Shown in pieces: positions 13,498 to 15,013 of a stretch of DNA of 15,013 bases. The stretch is from positions 1 to 15,013 of the forward strand of contig JAYWGJ010000377.1 of NCBI GenBank assembly GCA_043778315.1, written 5' to 3'. The notes under the pieces are model-generated. The model worked only from the letters and a program-made list of their open reading frames with translations. It was not told where the DNA came from and made no database searches. The translations under genes and the position numbers were made by a program. This stretch comes from JBEEMU01 sp043778315. GTDB taxonomy: Bacteria; Bacteroidota; Bacteroidia; Chitinophagales; Saprospiraceae. Positions within the stretch are counted from its first letter, which is position 1, and each line of letters begins with the position of its first letter.

Positions 13498-14232
13498 TTA
13501 TAGCTGTTCGCTCGTCATACCGAAGCGGCGTTCGCGGTTTTGGAAATCATAAATCGCTTCATACAAGTCCTCTTTACCGAAATCGGGCCACATCGTATTC
13601 GTAAAATACAATTCAGCATAGGAAAGTTGCCACAACAAAAAATTGCTGATGCGATGCTCGCCGCTCGTTCTAATCATGAGTTCAGGGTCGGGCATACCCG
13701 CCGTCGCAAGGTGATTAGCGAAAATCGTTTCGTTTATATTTTCGGGTGCGAGCGTACCCGCCGCTACTTGCGCGGCGAGGCTTCGAGTAGCGCGAAGCAT
13801 TTCCCAACGCGCCGAATAATTGAGCGCGAGGACGAGTGTCATGCGCGTATTGTGCTGCGTAGCGGCTATCGCTTCGGCGAGTTCGGCGGCACAGTCGGCG
13901 GGCAGATGCGCCAAGTTGCCGATAGCTTGCAGGCGGATATTATTTTTATTCAGCGTAGGTACTTCGGCGCGAATAGTATGCACAAGCAGCGTCATCAGCG
14001 CGTTCACTTCGTCGACAGGGCGATTCCAGTTTTCGGTCGAAAACGCGTACATCGTGAGGTACTCGACACCGATTTCGGCAGCCGCTTCGGTGGTGTCGCG
14101 CACGGCAGTCACGCCGTTTTGGTGTCCGAAAACCCGCGCCTGCCCTTGCTGTTTTGCCCATCTACCGTTGCCGTCCATGATAACGGCGACGTGTTTTGGC
14201 AGCCGCGAGAGGTCTATTTTATCTTTATACAT
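13498..14232 (-). CDS. uppS: Isoprenyl transferase (undecaprenyl diphosphate synthase)
   Basis: 244 aa cis-prenyltransferase that adds isopentenyl units to farnesyl diphosphate to make the C55 carrier lipid for peptidoglycan and other wall polymers; cytoplasmic, membrane-associated. HVAVIMDGNGRWA gives the catalytic Asp20 and the diphosphate-binding loop. Then follow GHQNGV, YLTMYAFSTENWNRP, the long hydrophobic-tunnel helices, and PELMIRTSGEHRISNFLLW with the substrate Arg/Ser and AELYFTNTMWPDF. All key residues are present and length is normal. The frame extends open to 14316, but the ATG at 14232 gives the standard N-terminus and lies 8 bases past the stop codon of the preceding gene; the longer form would overlap that gene. 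It belongs to an operon with the two small genes upstream and perhaps gatB downstream. Confidence 0.96.
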   Translation of the reverse strand: MYKDKIDLSRLPKHVAVIMDGNGRWAKQQGQARVFGHQNGVTAVRDTTEAAAEIGVEYLTMYAFSTENWNRPVDEVNALMTLLVHTIRAEVPTLNKNNIRLQAIGNLAHLPADCAAELAEAIAATQHNTRMTLVLALNYSARWEMLRATRSLAAQVAAGTLAPENINETIFANHLATAGMPDPELMIRTSGEHRISNFLLWQLSYAELYFTNTMWPDFGKEDLYEAIYDFQNRERRFGMTSEQL

Positions 14233-14240
14233 TGGGTGTG

Positions 14241-14663
14241 TTAATTGAAATGTAGGCGAACGGGTAGGCGACATTGTACTCGAACGGGCTGCCCGTTGCG
14301 CGTAGCAGGTATCCATTTTGGCATCAATTCTAAGGCTTTAATCTGTTCTTTCTCGCATGAATTGTAATCGGCAGTCGCTTTATTATTCATACAAATATCA
14401 GAAACTGCACCGTCTTTTTCTATTGTAAATAATATATTTATCTTATCAATTGAATTGCCATCGGCATCAAAACATACTTTATTGCTAACATTTTGACTCA
14501 AAAATTGGTAAAAATCGGTTTCTCCGCCTACATATTTTGGCTTTGTTTCTACTTCCGAAATCATATATATCTTTTCTGTTGCTTGCGCCAATAATGGGTT
14601 TATATTGGCGATAAGCAGCAAAAAACAAGGAAAAATGTATCTTATTTGGTTAATTTTCATCAT
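14241..14663 (-). CDS. Secreted TonB C-terminal-like domain protein
   Basis: 140 aa. A signal peptide or N-terminal anchor covers residues about 1-27 (hydrophobic IFPCFLLLIANINPLLA before Q). The rest resembles the TonB C-terminal fold: VETKPKYVGGETDFYQFLSQ at the start, ILFTIEKDGAVSDI as the central strand, KALELMPKWIPATRNGQPV with the conserved helix-to-W-x-P-A-x-x-x-G turn, and QCRLPVRLHF as the last strand. Cys at several positions may form a disulfide. Unlike true TonB it has no Pro-rich spacer, so it is probably a periplasmic stand-alone module of the kind common in Bacteroidota; the partner is unknown. The frame is open from a GTG at 14672, but the ATG at 14663 overlaps the TGA of the preceding gene (ATGA), which implies translational coupling. 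A second ATG follows directly at 14660. Confidence 0.78.
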   Translation of the reverse strand: MMKINQIRYIFPCFLLLIANINPLLAQATEKIYMISEVETKPKYVGGETDFYQFLSQNVSNKVCFDADGNSIDKINILFTIEKDGAVSDICMNNKATADYNSCEKEQIKALELMPKWIPATRNGQPVRVQCRLPVRLHFN

Positions 14664-14959
14664 TCGATACACAAATATACGCCCGCAAACGCGGCTATCA
14701 AAAATAGCAAAACGCTCGCCATCATCACCGACAACCGAATGTGGCGCACAAAACCCAAAATATCGTCGCGATGCGCTGGGTGAAGCGGCACTATTTCGGC
14801 TGCTACACGTTTCGCGTTGAGCAAATCAGAGAACTCGAGTTGTACGTTCGCCTGGCGCAACCGCTTGAAATAGCCCAACACTTTCCACCTGAAATACAGG
14901 TTGAAAAGCACCGTAATAATAAAAATAACGATGATGCCTACGGCAAAAAATGCTTTCAT
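14660..14959 (-). CDS. Small two-helix inner-membrane protein, function unknown
   Basis: 99 aa. A first membrane helix is at about residues 4-22 (FFAVGIIVIFIITVLFNLYF). A basic loop starting RWKVLGYFKRLRQAN leads through a soluble section LEFSDLLNAKRVAAEIVPLHPAHRDDIL, and a second helix is at about 76-96 (SVMMASVLLFLIAAFAGVYL). I do not recognise the family. Both ends probably face the same side, with the basic loop in the cytoplasm by the positive-inside rule. Its TGA overlaps the ATG of the TonB-C-like gene, so it is the first visible gene of an operon leading to uppS. Its own 5' region, beginning at 14960, is a heptamer-repeat spacer that runs off the window, so the promoter is not seen. 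Confidence 0.72.
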   Translation of the reverse strand: MKAFFAVGIIVIFIITVLFNLYFRWKVLGYFKRLRQANVQLEFSDLLNAKRVAAEIVPLHPAHRDDILGFVRHIRLSVMMASVLLFLIAAFAGVYLCIE

Positions 14960-14967
14960 AAATTAAA

Positions 14968-15013
14968 GTTTTTGGCTCACAGTTTTTAGTTTACCGCTTA
15001 TCGCTCACAGTTT
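14968..15013 (+). repeat. Perfect-register 7-base repeat run, continuing beyond the window
   Basis: Read on the plus strand, six whole 7-mers stand head to tail without gaps: GTTTTTG, GCTCACA, GTTTTTA, GTTTACC, GCTTATC, GCTCACA, then a partial GTTT at the edge. It begins 9 bases upstream of the membrane-protein start codon and is on the strand opposite to that gene. The words are those of the arrays at 5331-5553 and 6170-6325. Confidence 0.88.

Noticed and set aside
13452..13507. Three TATAGCTGT words between uppS and gatB as part of the heptamer family
   Set aside because: Their spacing is 11 and 36 bases, not a multiple of 7, and the words do not fit GYTYAYM; kept only as a note under gatB.
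13540..14244. Long plus-strand open frame of 234 codons (and another at 13820-14248)
   Set aside because: Lies antisense to uppS, whose full catalytic signature is unmistakable; the antisense translation has no recognisable domain and reflects codon bias.
14233..14316. N-terminal extension of UppS to 14316
   Set aside because: It would overlap the TonB-C-like gene by about 75 bases; the canonical start is the ATG at 14232.

Overview
The window reads as chromosomal DNA of a Bacteroidota bacterium, probably of the Cytophagia/Cytophagales kind, although the genus cannot be fixed from the sequence. The evidence is six exact copies of the Bacteroidota -7 box TAnnTTTG, five of them upstream of gene starts, the near absence of Shine-Dalgarno sequences, A/T-rich spacers between moderately GC-rich genes, and family-typical proteins: several OmpA-domain proteins, an S41 processing protease, a YafK-type L,D-transpeptidase, a coiled-coil protein with a C-terminal helix-hairpin domain, and a stand-alone TonB-C-like secreted protein. 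I see no phage, transposase, CRISPR, tRNA or rRNA. Most of the genes are housekeeping or cell-envelope genes.

Layout. 1-1400 holds a Pif1/RecD-like helicase on the minus strand. 1490-2930 holds a divergent succinate-semialdehyde-type aldehyde dehydrogenase on the plus strand, ended by a strong bidirectional terminator. 2947-3402 (minus) is a small secreted, very basic LTxxQ-type protein. 3606-7007 is a plus-strand run: S41 peptidase, an orphan MotB/OmpA-like membrane protein, and a uridine kinase with its terminator. The two spacers in this run are filled by tandem repeats of 49 bp and 52 bp. From 7044 to the right edge everything is on the minus strand. In transcription order from the right these genes are: a two-helix membrane protein, a secreted TonB-C-like protein, uppS, gatB, a jelly-roll plus OmpA protein, an L,D-transpeptidase, a tandem OmpA-like protein, a membrane-tethered coiled-coil/H3TH protein, and rpsT.

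How the genes fit together. UppS makes the lipid carrier for peptidoglycan. The OmpA-domain proteins are likely to touch peptidoglycan, and the L,D-transpeptidase acts on it. The S41 protease and the LTxxQ-type protein are also envelope factors. The region is therefore mainly a cell-envelope neighbourhood, with translation genes (gatB, rpsT) and a nucleotide-salvage gene (udk) mixed in.

The unusual content is between the genes. First, three spacers (5331-5553, 6170-6325 and 14968 to the end) are built from one degenerate 7-base word, GYTYAYM, which in two cases has been amplified into 49-bp and 52-bp tandem arrays that run up to a start codon. Second, a bipartite intergenic repeat of about 130 bp occurs upstream of two different OmpA-family genes. 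One copy carries about 125 extra bases dominated by a nested 101-base palindrome and a 24-codon open frame with a signal-peptide-like start. Third, the presumed long rpsT leader contains a symmetric hairpin flanked by an imperfect direct repeat. No previously undescribed multi-gene system is evident. The repeat grammar and the palindromic insertion are the best leads.
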